64,000 nt of DNA from Lentisphaeria bacterium (GCA_017457105.1 JAFTIA010000086.1:18987-82986); one strand, 5' to 3'. Shown: positions 37,476 to 47,747, counted from the first letter of the stretch. Made by a program: numbers and translations. Notes: a model not told the origin generated them from the sequence alone.

Positions 37476-38018
37476 TTATTTTTCTTCAGCAGCCGCGCGG
37501 CGGAGTTCCACTGCGCGGGCATGATCTTTTACAGGCATCAGGAGCTGCACTTTCACCACATGCATGTAACGCTCACGGTAAGTACGGTTCGGTTCCACGA
37601 CTTCACCGAAACTGTTGATCTTTGTGGGACTGCCGTCCGGCTGTGCGGCACGGACGCCGACTGTGCTGCGACCGGCCAGCATGGGGCTGACGGATTCCTG
37701 CCGGGAGGCGCCGTAATAACGGTTGACCAGCTTTTTCTCCATGGAAACGATCCGTGCAGCAGAAGCACCGTGTTCCCGGGCTTCCCCGGAAATTTTTTCC
37801 CGGACTTCCACCATGTCGATCCCCGGAGGAACACTCATCTTCAGCTTGCCGATGACCTGAAATTCCCCTGGAGGAACCTCATCATCTGCCGAAAAGATCA
37901 AAACAGGACTGGTTTCCGGCAGTGGCGGAAAATCCTGTCCGATATATTCCACATCGATACACCCTGCCGCAAATACCATACAGCATATCGCCGCAAAATA
38001 TTTTCCCAGATTTCTCAT
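37476..38018 (-). CDS. Lipoprotein of unknown function
   Basis: 180 residues with a lipobox (MVFAAGCID). The body has an alpha/beta segment (PGEFQVIGKLKMSVPPGIDMVEVREKI, quoted in part) and a stretch rich in Arg/Tyr at the C-terminus (NRTYRERYMHVVKVQLLMPV). I recognise no family. Start at 38018 chosen for the signal peptide; the CNNM gene stops at 38033, 14 bp upstream, so they are co-transcribed. Confidence 0.7.
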   Translation of the reverse strand: MRNLGKYFAAICCMVFAAGCIDVEYIGQDFPPLPETSPVLIFSADDEVPPGEFQVIGKLKMSVPPGIDMVEVREKISGEAREHGASAARIVSMEKKLVNRYYGASRQESVSPMLAGRSTVGVRAAQPDGSPTKINSFGEVVEPNRTYRERYMHVVKVQLLMPVKDHARAVELRRAAAEEK

Positions 38019-38032
38019 AAATTTTCGCCTTT

Positions 38033-39277
38033 TCAATCCAAAGCCAGACGCTTCAGCGTAAACTCCAATACCCTGCTCCGACGCACCTTGCGGACCAGAA
38101 ATTCCGCCTGTTCCGTGCGGTACACATCCCCCACTCTGGGCGGCCGCTGCAGTTTTTTGGCAAACCACACAGATACCGGCTCCGTGCGCTTGGGCAGCGG
38201 CAGATGGGTATCCCGCCCCAGGATGGTCATGGCAATGCCGCCGCCGACCACCCAAACCCCCTCACTGGGTGAATAAAAAGTCCGGGGCAAAGGATCAAAT
38301 TCATCATCCAGATCCCCCAGCAGTTCTTCCACAATATCTTCCAGCGTGACCATCCCCACGGTACGGCCCCGCTTGTCCTGCACGATCGCCATGTGGCAAT
38401 GCTGTGTTACAAACCTTTCCAGCAATGCAGAAGCCGATTCCGTGACATCCGCAAAGTCAATGGGCCGGATAATGTCGCTCAACCGGGCATTTTCCTTGCC
38501 GGAACGGAAACTGGAAACAACTTCCTTAAAGTTCACATAACCAAGCACTTTATCCGGATCGCCGCCATCACACACCGGGTAACGGGTATGGAAATCCCGC
38601 CCCGTCCAGTTGATGGCATCCGACAATGTCTGCCTGTCCGACATGAACGAAATACTTTCCACCGGCAGCATCACATCCCGGGCCGTTTCCCGGGAGAGAA
38701 GCGGCGCCGCATTGATGATCCGTTCCTGACGGCTGGAGATCTGCTGGGAACTGCGCGCCAGTGCCGCCAGTGCCGAAATTTCTTCCGCCGCAGACGGTGC
38801 CGGGTCCTTTTTCCGCCGTTCAAACGGACGGTTGATAAAGTACACCAGCCAGATAAGCGGCGTCATCACCAGTACCGTCACCGCCAGCGGCTTGGCGGCA
38901 ATGATCAATACCTGCTCATTGAACCGGACACCCAGTGTCTTGGGCAGGATCTCCGTATATTGCACCATCACCAGCGTAAACGCCAGCGAAAAGACCCACA
39001 GCCAGCTTTCTCCAAACAACTTGTCAAACTGCGCCCCCGCCACGGACGCACCGATGGTGTGAGCGGCAGTATTGACGATCAGGATCACCGCAATGGGCTT
39101 TTCTATATCCCGTTTGAGTTTCTGGCAAATCTCCCCGACTTTGCCGTGATCCTGCCGCAAACTTGCCAGCTGACTGGGAGTCAGACTCAAAAGAGCCGCT
39201 TCCAACAGCGAACACATACATGAGAAAAAGATCGCACCTGCCAGACTGCCAATCAACAAGATCCATGTCATCATCAT
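38033..39277 (-). CDS. CNNM/CorC-family membrane protein (HlyC/TlyC-like)
   Basis: 414 residues. An N-terminal DUF21 transmembrane domain (about 5-150, four helices, with EAALLSLTPSQLASLR and EILPKTLGVRFNE) is followed by a CBS pair (about 195-320; MLPVESISFMSDRQTL, DFADVTESASALLER, GRTVGMVTLEDIVEELLGDL in part) and a CorC/HlyC C-terminal domain (about 330-410). The family handles Mg2+/Co2+ efflux. Several Met codons at the start (MMMTW), so the exact start is uncertain by two codons. Confidence 0.88.
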   Translation of the reverse strand: MMMTWILLIGSLAGAIFFSCMCSLLEAALLSLTPSQLASLRQDHGKVGEICQKLKRDIEKPIAVILIVNTAAHTIGASVAGAQFDKLFGESWLWVFSLAFTLVMVQYTEILPKTLGVRFNEQVLIIAAKPLAVTVLVMTPLIWLVYFINRPFERRKKDPAPSAAEEISALAALARSSQQISSRQERIINAAPLLSRETARDVMLPVESISFMSDRQTLSDAINWTGRDFHTRYPVCDGGDPDKVLGYVNFKEVVSSFRSGKENARLSDIIRPIDFADVTESASALLERFVTQHCHMAIVQDKRGRTVGMVTLEDIVEELLGDLDDEFDPLPRTFYSPSEGVWVVGGGIAMTILGRDTHLPLPKRTEPVSVWFAKKLQRPPRVGDVYRTEQAEFLVRKVRRSRVLEFTLKRLALD

Positions 39278-39359
39278 TTTCCGCCCCCCGTCTGCTGACA
39301 GTCAAAACTGGGGGCGTTACCCGGGTGCGGGTCCTCTGAATCACTGATTTCCATATTCC

Positions 39360-40961
39360 CTACTTTTGTTTATCCCCGGCCGCTTCTGCGGCCTGCTCTT
39401 CTGCGATCTTCGCCTTCAAAATCCGGCTCATAGCCGGCGGGAAGAACTTCAAACAATTTTCCACAACACCTTTTTTGATGTCGTCATAAGGCGGCAGCCC
39501 CACACGGGTCTCCTGCCCCTTGGCGGTGCCGCTCATGTACGACTTGTAAACAAAACGCGCCAAACGCTCGTTCGCCACAGCCGCATCATGCTCGTTATAC
39601 ACCAGAAAATACAAACTGCGCCAGATCAGACTTGCCACCAGTTCCCCGGCTTTTTTTACGCTGGCATCCCGGACTTCCTCCGTAAAACGGTGCATGACAA
39701 AGGCTTCCATTGTACGGTATTTTTTCGGGTCCCCATCGATTTTGGCAAGTTCCTTGAAATATTCCTCGGCCTTTTTGAATTTGCCGTAGCGAAACATCAT
39801 CACAATGGCTTCTTTCATAAAGTTGATCTTTACCGAAAAGAAGGTACTCTGGCGATCATTGTTTTCGTACGCTTCTTCAAAAGTGCGCTTGACCGCATCC
39901 GCCAGTTCCAGATTCGGTGCCATCTGCGCCGTGGAGAAGTCTTTGGTATCCGCCAGCATCAGCCGCCCGCTCCGGAAGGCTTCGTACAAAGACTGGCTCA
40001 CCACACGCTCGCAGTTGATATCTTTCCCGCCGGGAGTCTTCAACAACCCCATGCGCGCCCAGTAAATAGCCTGCGCCTCCGGCAGACGCCAGTCCAGCTT
40101 GCCGTATTTCTGATTGATCTCATGGACCAGTTTGGCATCCAGCTTGAACCGCTGTTTCAAAAGACGGACACGGAAGGCAAGGTCGATTTTCTTTGCCAGT
40201 TCCGCATTCCGCAGAGCGGCGGTAAAGGCTTCCGGGAGTTTGGCTTTGTTTTCCACAAAGGCGGCGTACAGAGCCGCTTCATCCGGATAACCGGCTTTCA
40301 TGGCCGCCTCCCAGAGTTTTTCATTGCCGCCGAAACTTGCCATGAATTCTTTGGCATCCGCCGGAGCCGCCGCCCAGTCCGTGAAATCATCCGTATTGCC
40401 GATGACTTCCGTCATGGCCTGGGCAAGCTGGACTTTGTAATACTGGTTGGCATCGTCCATGTAATTGCCCATTTTGTGCTGGAAGATCCATGCAAGATCT
40501 TTATACAGCACCGGATCTTCCGGATTATAAAGCAAAGCACGGTCACGGATCAGCCGAATCCCTTCGTTGACCCAGCGCCAGCGGTCGGCGAAGTCGGAAC
40601 ATGTTACAGAAATATTGTACGCCATGTTCCACGCCAGATACGCCGTGGCTCCGGAAAAGGTGGGCTGCAAATCTGTCAGCCAGCGTGCCAGCTGCGCCAT
40701 TTCGTAATAATTGCCTTTTTCCTGCAGTGCCCCGGCACGGAGCCACAGCAAGTCCGCAATCAACCCCCGGAAACTCCCCAGGGCCACGGTGGTGAATGCT
40801 ACCAAGGGCGGCGCATTTTCGATCTGCCCGGTAAAACGCAGATGGTGTTCTTTGATCTGGCTTTCCAGACGGTTTTCCACACGGCTCAGGCCGAAAAGCA
40901 GCACCAGTGTGACCACTCCCAGCAAGCCGTAAAGACTCAATGTACGGAATTTACTGTTCAT
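39360..40961 (-). CDS. Membrane-anchored helical protein linked to an ABC exporter
   Basis: 533 residues. One N-terminal membrane helix (about 9-26, LYGLLGVVTLVLLFGL), then an all-helical region that begins with LIADLLWLRAGALQEKGNYYEMAQLARWLTDLQP, quoted in part, with TPR-like pairing. The rest is Lys/Glu-rich helices. I know no functional family. Its start overlaps the permease stop by 4 bp, which makes it a likely accessory subunit of the ABC system. It may face the periplasm and receive or push a substrate (inference). Confidence 0.6.
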   Translation of the reverse strand: MNSKFRTLSLYGLLGVVTLVLLFGLSRVENRLESQIKEHHLRFTGQIENAPPLVAFTTVALGSFRGLIADLLWLRAGALQEKGNYYEMAQLARWLTDLQPTFSGATAYLAWNMAYNISVTCSDFADRWRWVNEGIRLIRDRALLYNPEDPVLYKDLAWIFQHKMGNYMDDANQYYKVQLAQAMTEVIGNTDDFTDWAAAPADAKEFMASFGGNEKLWEAAMKAGYPDEAALYAAFVENKAKLPEAFTAALRNAELAKKIDLAFRVRLLKQRFKLDAKLVHEINQKYGKLDWRLPEAQAIYWARMGLLKTPGGKDINCERVVSQSLYEAFRSGRLMLADTKDFSTAQMAPNLELADAVKRTFEEAYENNDRQSTFFSVKINFMKEAIVMMFRYGKFKKAEEYFKELAKIDGDPKKYRTMEAFVMHRFTEEVRDASVKKAGELVASLIWRSLYFLVYNEHDAAVANERLARFVYKSYMSGTAKGQETRVGLPPYDDIKKGVVENCLKFFPPAMSRILKAKIAEEQAAEAAGDKQK

Positions 40962-42385
40962 TTTCGGATCACCAATCCCATTTCACGCCGCCGGTACATC
41001 CAGATACCGAAGAGGAAGAGCGGCAATGCCCGCACTACCAGATAAGAAAGGATCAAGCCGCCGATAAAGCTCATCTCGATCAATTCCCCCTGGGACACCA
41101 TCTCCGTAACGGCAAATTTCTGAATGGGGATCACCACGATCAGCACCAGTTTCCCCACATAATACCCCACATAATCCGCCGCTCCGCCGAAGAAACTGGT
41201 TTCCGCCATGTAAGAGGCGAAACTGCCGAACAGCAGATAAGAGATCACTACAAAAATCGCCGTGGGCATGGTCAGAAATGCCGCCGCCGCACAGGCAAGC
41301 CCGGTCAAAATCACCAGTTCCAAAAACATCACCAGCACACAACGGGCGTAGTTTTCCCCGAAACTTGCCACTTTCAGCAAAAGTTTCGGACCGTCAGCCG
41401 GCTGGAAAAAGAGCTTCTGACCACGGGGATCCGCATTCTGGAAACCCACTTCCAACGTGCCGTCCGGCGCAACCAGCCGCCACTCGCCGCGGAGAGTCTT
41501 TTCGTTGAATACCCCTGTACGGATACTTTCCGGCTGGGGAGTAAGAGTCGTCCAGAAAGTCTGGAAACCCAGCGTTTTCCCCGCCTGGAACTCCGTGCCT
41601 TTTTCCTCCTTGCGGATGGGGACGCGCACCGCCCAGGTACCGAGAGTCATCCGCTGGCCCTCGTGATGGATGCGCCCCACATAACTGCGGTAACGCAAGT
41701 ACAACGGTGCCTGAAGATCGGCGGGCAGTCCGGTAAAACGCCATATTTTGGAATTGCCAAAACTGATTTCCCCCTGCAGTGCTTCCGCCTGACGGCGGAC
41801 TTCCTGATATTCTTTTTCCTTTGCCTGCGGAGAATCGTCCGGCAATTCCCGGCCTGCGGCACGCATACGGGCGTGTTTTTCGTTGATGGAAAGCCGGGTG
41901 ATGTGGTCGATATCCGCCGCTTCCGGGAGAAAAACCCGGCGTCCCACCAGAACTTCATTTTCCGCACGGGTACGGTCTTCCGGATCAAATTCCGTTGCGT
42001 TGAATTTCCACATCACAATGGCAAACACCGTCATGGTACTGATCAGCAGAAGCACCGTATTGATCGCCAGAATACCGGAAAATTTCCCCAGCCAGATCGT
42101 GACTCTGGATACCGGTTTGGTAATGACCATGTGCAGCTGATAACTGTCCACATCGTGGCACATGACAAAACATCCGAGCCAGATGGAGGATAACGCCAGG
42201 ATCAGCAATACTGTGGAAAGACTGTAAAGAAGCGAAACCTGAATAAATCCCGCCGCGGTACTGTCCCCCGCCGTGCCGGGGATCAGCAGTACACATAAAA
42301 GCAACACCCCCAGCAGAAGCTGGAAGATGTGAGAGCGCACTGCATGACGGACCGTCAATGCGGCTATGGCAAAAAATGCCTTCAT
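40958..42385 (-). CDS. ABC-2-type transporter permease with a large soluble insert
   Basis: 475 residues. Two N-terminal transmembrane segments (about 18-36 and 53-76) and a segment near 105-125 are followed by a hydrophilic region (about 130-345), then at least three C-terminal helices (about 355-470). The layout resembles an ABC-2 permease with a very large extracytoplasmic loop, as in lipoprotein- or peptide-handling exporters. Genes for its ATPase (4-bp overlap) and a helical partner flank it. Confidence 0.75.
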   Translation of the reverse strand: MKAFFAIAALTVRHAVRSHIFQLLLGVLLLCVLLIPGTAGDSTAAGFIQVSLLYSLSTVLLILALSSIWLGCFVMCHDVDSYQLHMVITKPVSRVTIWLGKFSGILAINTVLLLISTMTVFAIVMWKFNATEFDPEDRTRAENEVLVGRRVFLPEAADIDHITRLSINEKHARMRAAGRELPDDSPQAKEKEYQEVRRQAEALQGEISFGNSKIWRFTGLPADLQAPLYLRYRSYVGRIHHEGQRMTLGTWAVRVPIRKEEKGTEFQAGKTLGFQTFWTTLTPQPESIRTGVFNEKTLRGEWRLVAPDGTLEVGFQNADPRGQKLFFQPADGPKLLLKVASFGENYARCVLVMFLELVILTGLACAAAAFLTMPTAIFVVISYLLFGSFASYMAETSFFGGAADYVGYYVGKLVLIVVIPIQKFAVTEMVSQGELIEMSFIGGLILSYLVVRALPLFLFGIWMYRRREMGLVIRK

Positions 42386-43551
42386 TTGTTTTTCCCCAGA
42401 AGATCGGCAAGTTTTTCGTCAGCGGCTTCCAGATTGCGGCGGGTTTCCTCATCCGCCCCCGGAACTGCTGCGGCAACTTCCTGTTTCGGTTCATCTTCCG
42501 CCAGTGCGCCGATCTTGTTTTCCAGCACTTCGGCTTCTTCCGGAGCTGCGGCGGCAGACTCTTTTTCCGCCGGAGCAGCAGGTTTAGCCTCATCCAGCAG
42601 CGACTGCAATGCCGCACCGGCCGGATCGTCGGCAGAAAGATATTCGGCGATCTGGCCGCTGCTGACCGCACCGGCCGTTTCCACGCTTTCGGCCTTCGCC
42701 TGTTCGATCACATCCAGGAAGAACGATTCCAGACTCCGGTGCGGGTGATCCACAGAAAATTCCCCGTCTTTGAAATTCGCCCGCAGGATCTCCAGCATTT
42801 TCTTCATGGCTTCCGGCGGCAGTTCCGGCGTAACGATACGGGTTTCCTGCTTCATGGTCAGAAGTTCATTCAAGGTCCCGGTGGCACGGATCTTGCCGCC
42901 GTACAGAATGATCACCCGGTCGCAAATATCTTCGATGTCGCTTAAAAGATGACTTGTTACCACCACGGTCTTGCCGCGGCGTTTCAGGTTCATGATAAGA
43001 TCTTTCACTTCCCGGCACCCCAGCGGGTCCAGACCGCTGGTGGGCTCGTCCAGAATCAGGAATTCCGGGTCGTTGATCATGGCCTGCGCCAGACCGATAC
43101 GGCGCGCCATCCCCTTGGAAAACTCCCCGACACGGCGGCGGCGCGCATGCGCCATCCCCACCATGTCCAACAGCTGATCGATCCGGCGGCGCCGTTCTTC
43201 TTTGGAAAGATTGAACAAGGCACCGAAAAAGTCCAGCGTTTCCTCTGCGGTCAGATACTTATACAAATAAGATTCTTCCGGCAGATACCCGATCTCCCGC
43301 TTGGTTTCCACCGCCCGGGGGGAACGCCCCAGCACCGACAGCTGCCCGCCGGTGGGATACAGGAGCCCCAGGATCATTTTGACCGTCGTGGATTTGCCGG
43401 AACCGTTGGGTCCCAGAAGCCCCACCACTTCGCCCTCGTGGATCTCAAAATCAATATCGTTGACCGCCCGTGCTTTGGGTCTGCCCCAGAAGTCCCGGAA
43501 GACCTTGGTAAGGCCCACTGCCCGGACTACCGGATTGTTTGTTGTGGCCAT
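42382..43551 (-). CDS. ABC transporter ATP-binding protein with acidic C-terminal tail
   Basis: 389 residues. Walker A GPNGSGKSTTVK (about 45-56), signature EFSKGMARRIGLAQ, Walker B FLILDEPTSGLDPLG and the switch His in VVTSHLLSD. The nucleotide-binding domain ends near 235; the following 150 residues are extra, the last 100 being Ala/Glu-rich and probably disordered. Preceded by GGAGGGG. The gene sits between a P-type ATPase (18 bp) and the permease. Confidence 0.85.
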   Translation of the reverse strand: MATTNNPVVRAVGLTKVFRDFWGRPKARAVNDIDFEIHEGEVVGLLGPNGSGKSTTVKMILGLLYPTGGQLSVLGRSPRAVETKREIGYLPEESYLYKYLTAEETLDFFGALFNLSKEERRRRIDQLLDMVGMAHARRRRVGEFSKGMARRIGLAQAMINDPEFLILDEPTSGLDPLGCREVKDLIMNLKRRGKTVVVTSHLLSDIEDICDRVIILYGGKIRATGTLNELLTMKQETRIVTPELPPEAMKKMLEILRANFKDGEFSVDHPHRSLESFFLDVIEQAKAESVETAGAVSSGQIAEYLSADDPAGAALQSLLDEAKPAAPAEKESAAAAPEEAEVLENKIGALAEDEPKQEVAAAVPGADEETRRNLEAADEKLADLLGKNK

Positions 43552-43569
43552 AACTTGCGCCCCTCCTGC

Positions 43570-45678
43570 TTACTGAACCTGCCGGTTCTCCTCAAATGTC
43601 AATTCTTCGCCGGTACGCACCAACCGAGCACTGTTGAAAATAATGACCAGTGTACTGCCCGTATGCAGGATCGCCGCCGCAATAGGCGTCATCCACCCGA
43701 AGACGGATAAGGCCATGCCGCCGATCACAAACACCATGCCGAACACCAGATTCTGATTGATGATCATCCGGGATTTCCGGGAGAGCACCAGCAGCATGGG
43801 AATGCGCCGCAGATCGTTGGTCATCAACGCAATAGAGGCACTGTTGATCGCCACATCGCTGCCGATGGCCCCCATGGCGATACCCAGATCCCCGGCGGCA
43901 AGGGCGGGAGCGTCGTTCACACCGTCCCCCACCACAGCAACACGGTTGGAGCGTTTCAGATTCTCCACAAATTCCACCTTGCCTTCCGGCAGACATTCAC
44001 TGCGGAAATCATCCAACTGCAAAGTTTCCGCCACGGTTTCCGCCACAGAGGCACGGTCACCGGTGACCATGGAAACATAACGCACCCCGTTGTTCCGCAG
44101 GGTTTTGACCATATCCAGAGATTCCCGGCGGAGTTTATCCTTGAACCCGATCCAGCCCAGCACCGTATTGCCGCTGGCCACATAGACCACGCTCATGCCG
44201 GCCTGTTCTTCCGCCGCATGATCCGGCAGGGTCAAGCCCTGTTCCAGCATCCAGTTGGCGCGGCCGATGCGGCAGAGAGCACCATTGATGCTGGCGATGA
44301 CGCCTTTCCCGTGTTCTTCACGGAAATCTGCGGCTTCATCCAGCTGCAGTCCGGCATCGGAAGCGATCTTCTGGATGGCAAGAGCCGTGGGGTGATTGCT
44401 GTAACGCTCTGCCGAAGCCGCCGTTTTCAGCAATTCCGCCTGTTTGATCTCGCCGAAAGGCTGGATCTTCACCACAGAAAGAATGCCGTCCGTCAGGGTC
44501 CCGGTTTTGTCAAATACAAAGGCGGAAATATGCGCCGCCAGTTCCAGATGGCTCATATTTTTGATCAGGATCCCCAGACGGGCCGCCGCCGCCACCGCCG
44601 CAACCACCGCCGTCGGCGTGGCAAGCACCACCGCACAGGGGCAGGCAATGACCATCAGCGTGATCACACGGGACATATCCCCCGTGAACGCCCATGTTAC
44701 ATAAGCCAGCATCAGCACCGTGGGGGTGTAATACCCGGCATAACGGTCAATGATACGCACCACCGGCGGACGGCTGCCTTCGGCGGCAAGGATCATGTCT
44801 TTGACCTTGCCCAGCGTGGTATCACTGCCGACTTTGGTGACTTCCAGATCCACCAGACCGGTCAGGTTCTGGGTCCCGGCATACACTTCATCGCCCGCAG
44901 ACTTGTCCACCGGCACAGATTCCCCGGTGATGGATGCCTGATTGACCGTACTTTCCCCCTGAATGATTTTGGCATCCACCGGGAAGTTTTCGCCGGGACG
45001 CACCCGGATGATGTCCCCTACCTGCAAACGGACGGCTTCCACTTCGGTTTCCACACCGTCCACCACCTTGCGGGCAGTGTTGGGAGTCAGTTTGATCAGT
45101 TCTTCAATGGAACGCTGGGCGCCGCTGGCGGTACGGGTTTCGATGATGATGGTCACCAGAAGGAAGAAGGCAATGATCCCCGCTTCCTGAAAACTGCCGC
45201 TGGCAAGTGCCGCCAGAATGGCAAGCGCAACCAGTTCATTCATATAGACTTTGCCGTGAAGCAAGTCTTTGACCGCCGTCGCCACGATGGGCAGAGCCAG
45301 GATCACCGCACCCGCAAAGGCACTGAGCATGGCGGCAAATTCCTGCGCCGGAAAAAGCCATTCCAGAAGGAAAGAGTTGATAATGAAGATGCCGCCGGTC
45401 ACCGCAAAGGACATCCGGCCCATATTCCGGTCATGACCGGCACCGCCCACCGGCGCATCATGGCCGCAGGGGCAGTAGTGCCGTTCGGTTTCTTCCCCGT
45501 GCTTGTGATCATGGCCGCAGCCGCACTTCCCGGCTTCATGATCGTGATCATGGCCTCCGCAGCCGCACTTCCCGGCTTCATGATTGTGGTCATGGCCTCC
45601 GCAGCCGCACTTCCCGGCTGCGTGATCGTGACCGCAGGTGCAGTTTGCACCGTGAACGTGTTTTTCTTCTTTATTCAT
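43570..45678 (-). CDS. Heavy-metal-translocating P-type ATPase with His-rich N-terminus
   Basis: 702 residues. The P1B core shows MVIACPCAVVLATPT (CPC metal-binding helix), VFDKTGTLTDG (phosphorylated Asp), TGES (TGESVPVDKS), and GDGVNDAPALAAGDLGIAMG (hinge). The N-terminus (about 1-80) is a repeat of Cys/His units of the form GKCGCGGHDHDHEA, three times, absent from most P1B pumps; it would buffer Zn, Cu, Ni or Co. CPC plus the short metal-rich N-terminus fits Zn/Cd/Co efflux (inference). Strong GGAGGTGA before ATG; 1-bp overlap with the SPFH gene. Confidence 0.92.
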   Translation of the reverse strand: MNKEEKHVHGANCTCGHDHAAGKCGCGGHDHNHEAGKCGCGGHDHDHEAGKCGCGHDHKHGEETERHYCPCGHDAPVGGAGHDRNMGRMSFAVTGGIFIINSFLLEWLFPAQEFAAMLSAFAGAVILALPIVATAVKDLLHGKVYMNELVALAILAALASGSFQEAGIIAFFLLVTIIIETRTASGAQRSIEELIKLTPNTARKVVDGVETEVEAVRLQVGDIIRVRPGENFPVDAKIIQGESTVNQASITGESVPVDKSAGDEVYAGTQNLTGLVDLEVTKVGSDTTLGKVKDMILAAEGSRPPVVRIIDRYAGYYTPTVLMLAYVTWAFTGDMSRVITLMVIACPCAVVLATPTAVVAAVAAAARLGILIKNMSHLELAAHISAFVFDKTGTLTDGILSVVKIQPFGEIKQAELLKTAASAERYSNHPTALAIQKIASDAGLQLDEAADFREEHGKGVIASINGALCRIGRANWMLEQGLTLPDHAAEEQAGMSVVYVASGNTVLGWIGFKDKLRRESLDMVKTLRNNGVRYVSMVTGDRASVAETVAETLQLDDFRSECLPEGKVEFVENLKRSNRVAVVGDGVNDAPALAAGDLGIAMGAIGSDVAINSASIALMTNDLRRIPMLLVLSRKSRMIINQNLVFGMVFVIGGMALSVFGWMTPIAAAILHTGSTLVIIFNSARLVRTGEELTFEENRQVQ

Positions 45679-46808
45679 TATTTCACCTCCGCCTGCTGAT
45701 CCGGCGCGGGTGCACGGCGCGGTTCGGGATTGATTTTGATACGGATTTGTTTGGCACGGTTGCTGTCACCGGTGCCGAGGATGTATTTGCCATCCTGATT
45801 TTCCAGCACATCTGCAAGGGTCTGGTTATACAGTGCCATCAGCACCGTATCGGGACTGGCCTTGTAGGCTTCGTGGATGCTGGTAAAGTAGATGCTCTGG
45901 CTCTTGACCTCTGCAACCACCTGTTTGCGATAGGTTTCTGCCGCCGCAAGGAGTTCCACTACTTGCGCTTCCGCTTCGCTGGCGGTCTTCACCCGGTACT
46001 GTTCCGCTTCGGAAACCAGAGTTCCCTGGGTGGTCTGTGCCGCAGTAACTTCCGCAAAAGCGTTTTTGGTTTTGGCGGGAGCGGCGACCGTGGTCAATTC
46101 CACACTGATCACATCCACGCCGCAATCGCTGGCTTCCACCAGTTTGGCGAAACGCCGCTGAACAGCCATGCTGTATTCATTCTTCTTCCCGTAAAGGATG
46201 TTATCCACCAGGGTATTGCCGGTCATTTCCACCGCCGCCTGACGGAAAAAGTTGGTCAGCGTCGTCTGCGGACCCCGTTTCCCGGGATAGCCGCCGTTGT
46301 CCGGCTCCACTTCATCGGGTTCGGAAGGATCTGCCGGAGTCAGCAGATTTTCGTAATACTTCCGGGGATTGGTGATCTGATAAGTCACCACCCACGCCGT
46401 GTGGATGATATTGGCATCGCCGGTAATAAGGTAATCATCCCGGCCCGGTTCCAGCGGCTGGGCTTCGGCACCTTCCGCTTCTGTCCCGGCATTGGCAGGG
46501 ATAAAACTTATTTCCAGTTTCTGGGAATTGGTCCGGACCCGGACGAACTGCGTTACCGGGTAAGGTGCGTACCAGTACCAGCCGGAGTTGTGCGTATCAA
46601 GATATTTCCCGAAACGCAGCACCACTACCGCTTCCTGCGGACGGACTTCCACATAACCGCCCAGCGTGAAGAAATAGATCAGCATCCCGATGATGATCAC
46701 CAGAAGGGTGAAAAACACTACCCGCAGGCAGCGCACCAGCGATTGCAGACCGGACTCGTACTGCCCGGATCTGTCAAATTCGTGGACTTTGTTTTCGTTT
46801 TCCGCCAT
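45678..46808 (-). CDS. SPFH/band-7 protein, HflK-like (copy 3 of 3)
   Basis: 376 residues. One N-terminal transmembrane helix (about 33-53, VVFFTLLVIIIGMLIYFFT), then a band-7/SPFH domain (about 55-280) and a long coiled region rich in Ala/Glu. HflK/HflC-like proteins form membrane rings that restrain FtsH. The domain is interrupted by an acidic insert (DPSEPDEVEPDNGG). Overlaps the P-type ATPase start. Confidence 0.75.
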   Translation of the reverse strand: MAENENKVHEFDRSGQYESGLQSLVRCLRVVFFTLLVIIIGMLIYFFTLGGYVEVRPQEAVVVLRFGKYLDTHNSGWYWYAPYPVTQFVRVRTNSQKLEISFIPANAGTEAEGAEAQPLEPGRDDYLITGDANIIHTAWVVTYQITNPRKYYENLLTPADPSEPDEVEPDNGGYPGKRGPQTTLTNFFRQAAVEMTGNTLVDNILYGKKNEYSMAVQRRFAKLVEASDCGVDVISVELTTVAAPAKTKNAFAEVTAAQTTQGTLVSEAEQYRVKTASEAEAQVVELLAAAETYRKQVVAEVKSQSIYFTSIHEAYKASPDTVLMALYNQTLADVLENQDGKYILGTGDSNRAKQIRIKINPEPRRAPAPDQQAEVK

Positions 46809-46820
46809 ACTGCACCCCCG

Positions 46821-47747
46821 TTAGCGAGCCCGCGGACCGAGTTTGGCGGCATCGGCGTTCAAAAGATCGAACGGCGCGGCACCCGTATCCAGAACCAGCG
46901 TGGTGCGGCTCTGCATGATCCGGCGCAGAGAATCCAGTTTCCGCAGGAAAGCCGCCAGTTCCGGATTGGCTTTGAAGACTTCGTAATACCGGGCGGCTTC
47001 CGCATCGCCTTCGGCACGGATGGTCTTGGCTTTGGCTTCGGCTTCGGTCAAAAGATCCGCCTTGGCCTTGTCGGCGGCGGTACGGATCTTGCCGGCTTCC
47101 AATGCACCGGTGGAAAGGAACTTTTCGGCGGCACTCTTCCGTTCCTGGATCATGCGCTTGAAGACTTCTTCACTGATGGTGGAGGGCATGTTGAAAGCGT
47201 TGATGCCCACCGCTTCCACTTCCAGCCCGAAAGGCGCGGCGTTGCGGCGGATCTCGTCCAGCATTTCCTTCTGGATCTGCGCCAGTTTCACTTCTTTGGC
47301 ATCCACATTCACGATCTGGTTGAACCGGTAACGGCCGAAAGTGGCGTTCCGGGCGGCACGCATCCAGTTATTGAGCCGCTGTTCGGCTTCGCTCACCCGT
47401 TCCAGAGAGACAAAGAACTTTTCCGCATCGGCAATGCGGTATTCCACAAAGATCCCCACGAGGATGTTCTGTTCGTCGGATGTACTGGTTTCCTCCAGTT
47501 TCCCGGCGTTGCCTTCAAAACAGCGCAGACGGCGGTCAAACTTATACACCCGCTGGAAAGGATAGGGCCAGCGGAAATGCAGACCCGGTTTCAAATCCGC
47601 TTTTTTCTCGATATTGCCCAGAGTGGTCATTACTGCACACTCGGTTTCGCTCACCTGAAAGGTCACCAGCACCAGCAGCAGAACGACCGCCACCACGATC
47701 CCCAGAAGAACCGTCGGCAGGTGTTGAAAGAATTTACTTGTCGCCAT
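46821..47747 (-). CDS. SPFH/band-7 protein, HflC-like (copy 2 of 3)
   Basis: 308 residues. One transmembrane helix (about 12-30), then the SPFH domain with AVMTTLGNIEKKADLKPGLHFRWPYP and a coiled coil rich in Ala/Glu ending with AKTIRAEGDAEAARYYE, quoted in parts. This is the best match to HflC. GGAGG precedes the ATG. Confidence 0.82.
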   Translation of the reverse strand: MATSKFFQHLPTVLLGIVVAVVLLLVLVTFQVSETECAVMTTLGNIEKKADLKPGLHFRWPYPFQRVYKFDRRLRCFEGNAGKLEETSTSDEQNILVGIFVEYRIADAEKFFVSLERVSEAEQRLNNWMRAARNATFGRYRFNQIVNVDAKEVKLAQIQKEMLDEIRRNAAPFGLEVEAVGINAFNMPSTISEEVFKRMIQERKSAAEKFLSTGALEAGKIRTAADKAKADLLTEAEAKAKTIRAEGDAEAARYYEVFKANPELAAFLRKLDSLRRIMQSRTTLVLDTGAAPFDLLNADAAKLGPRAR

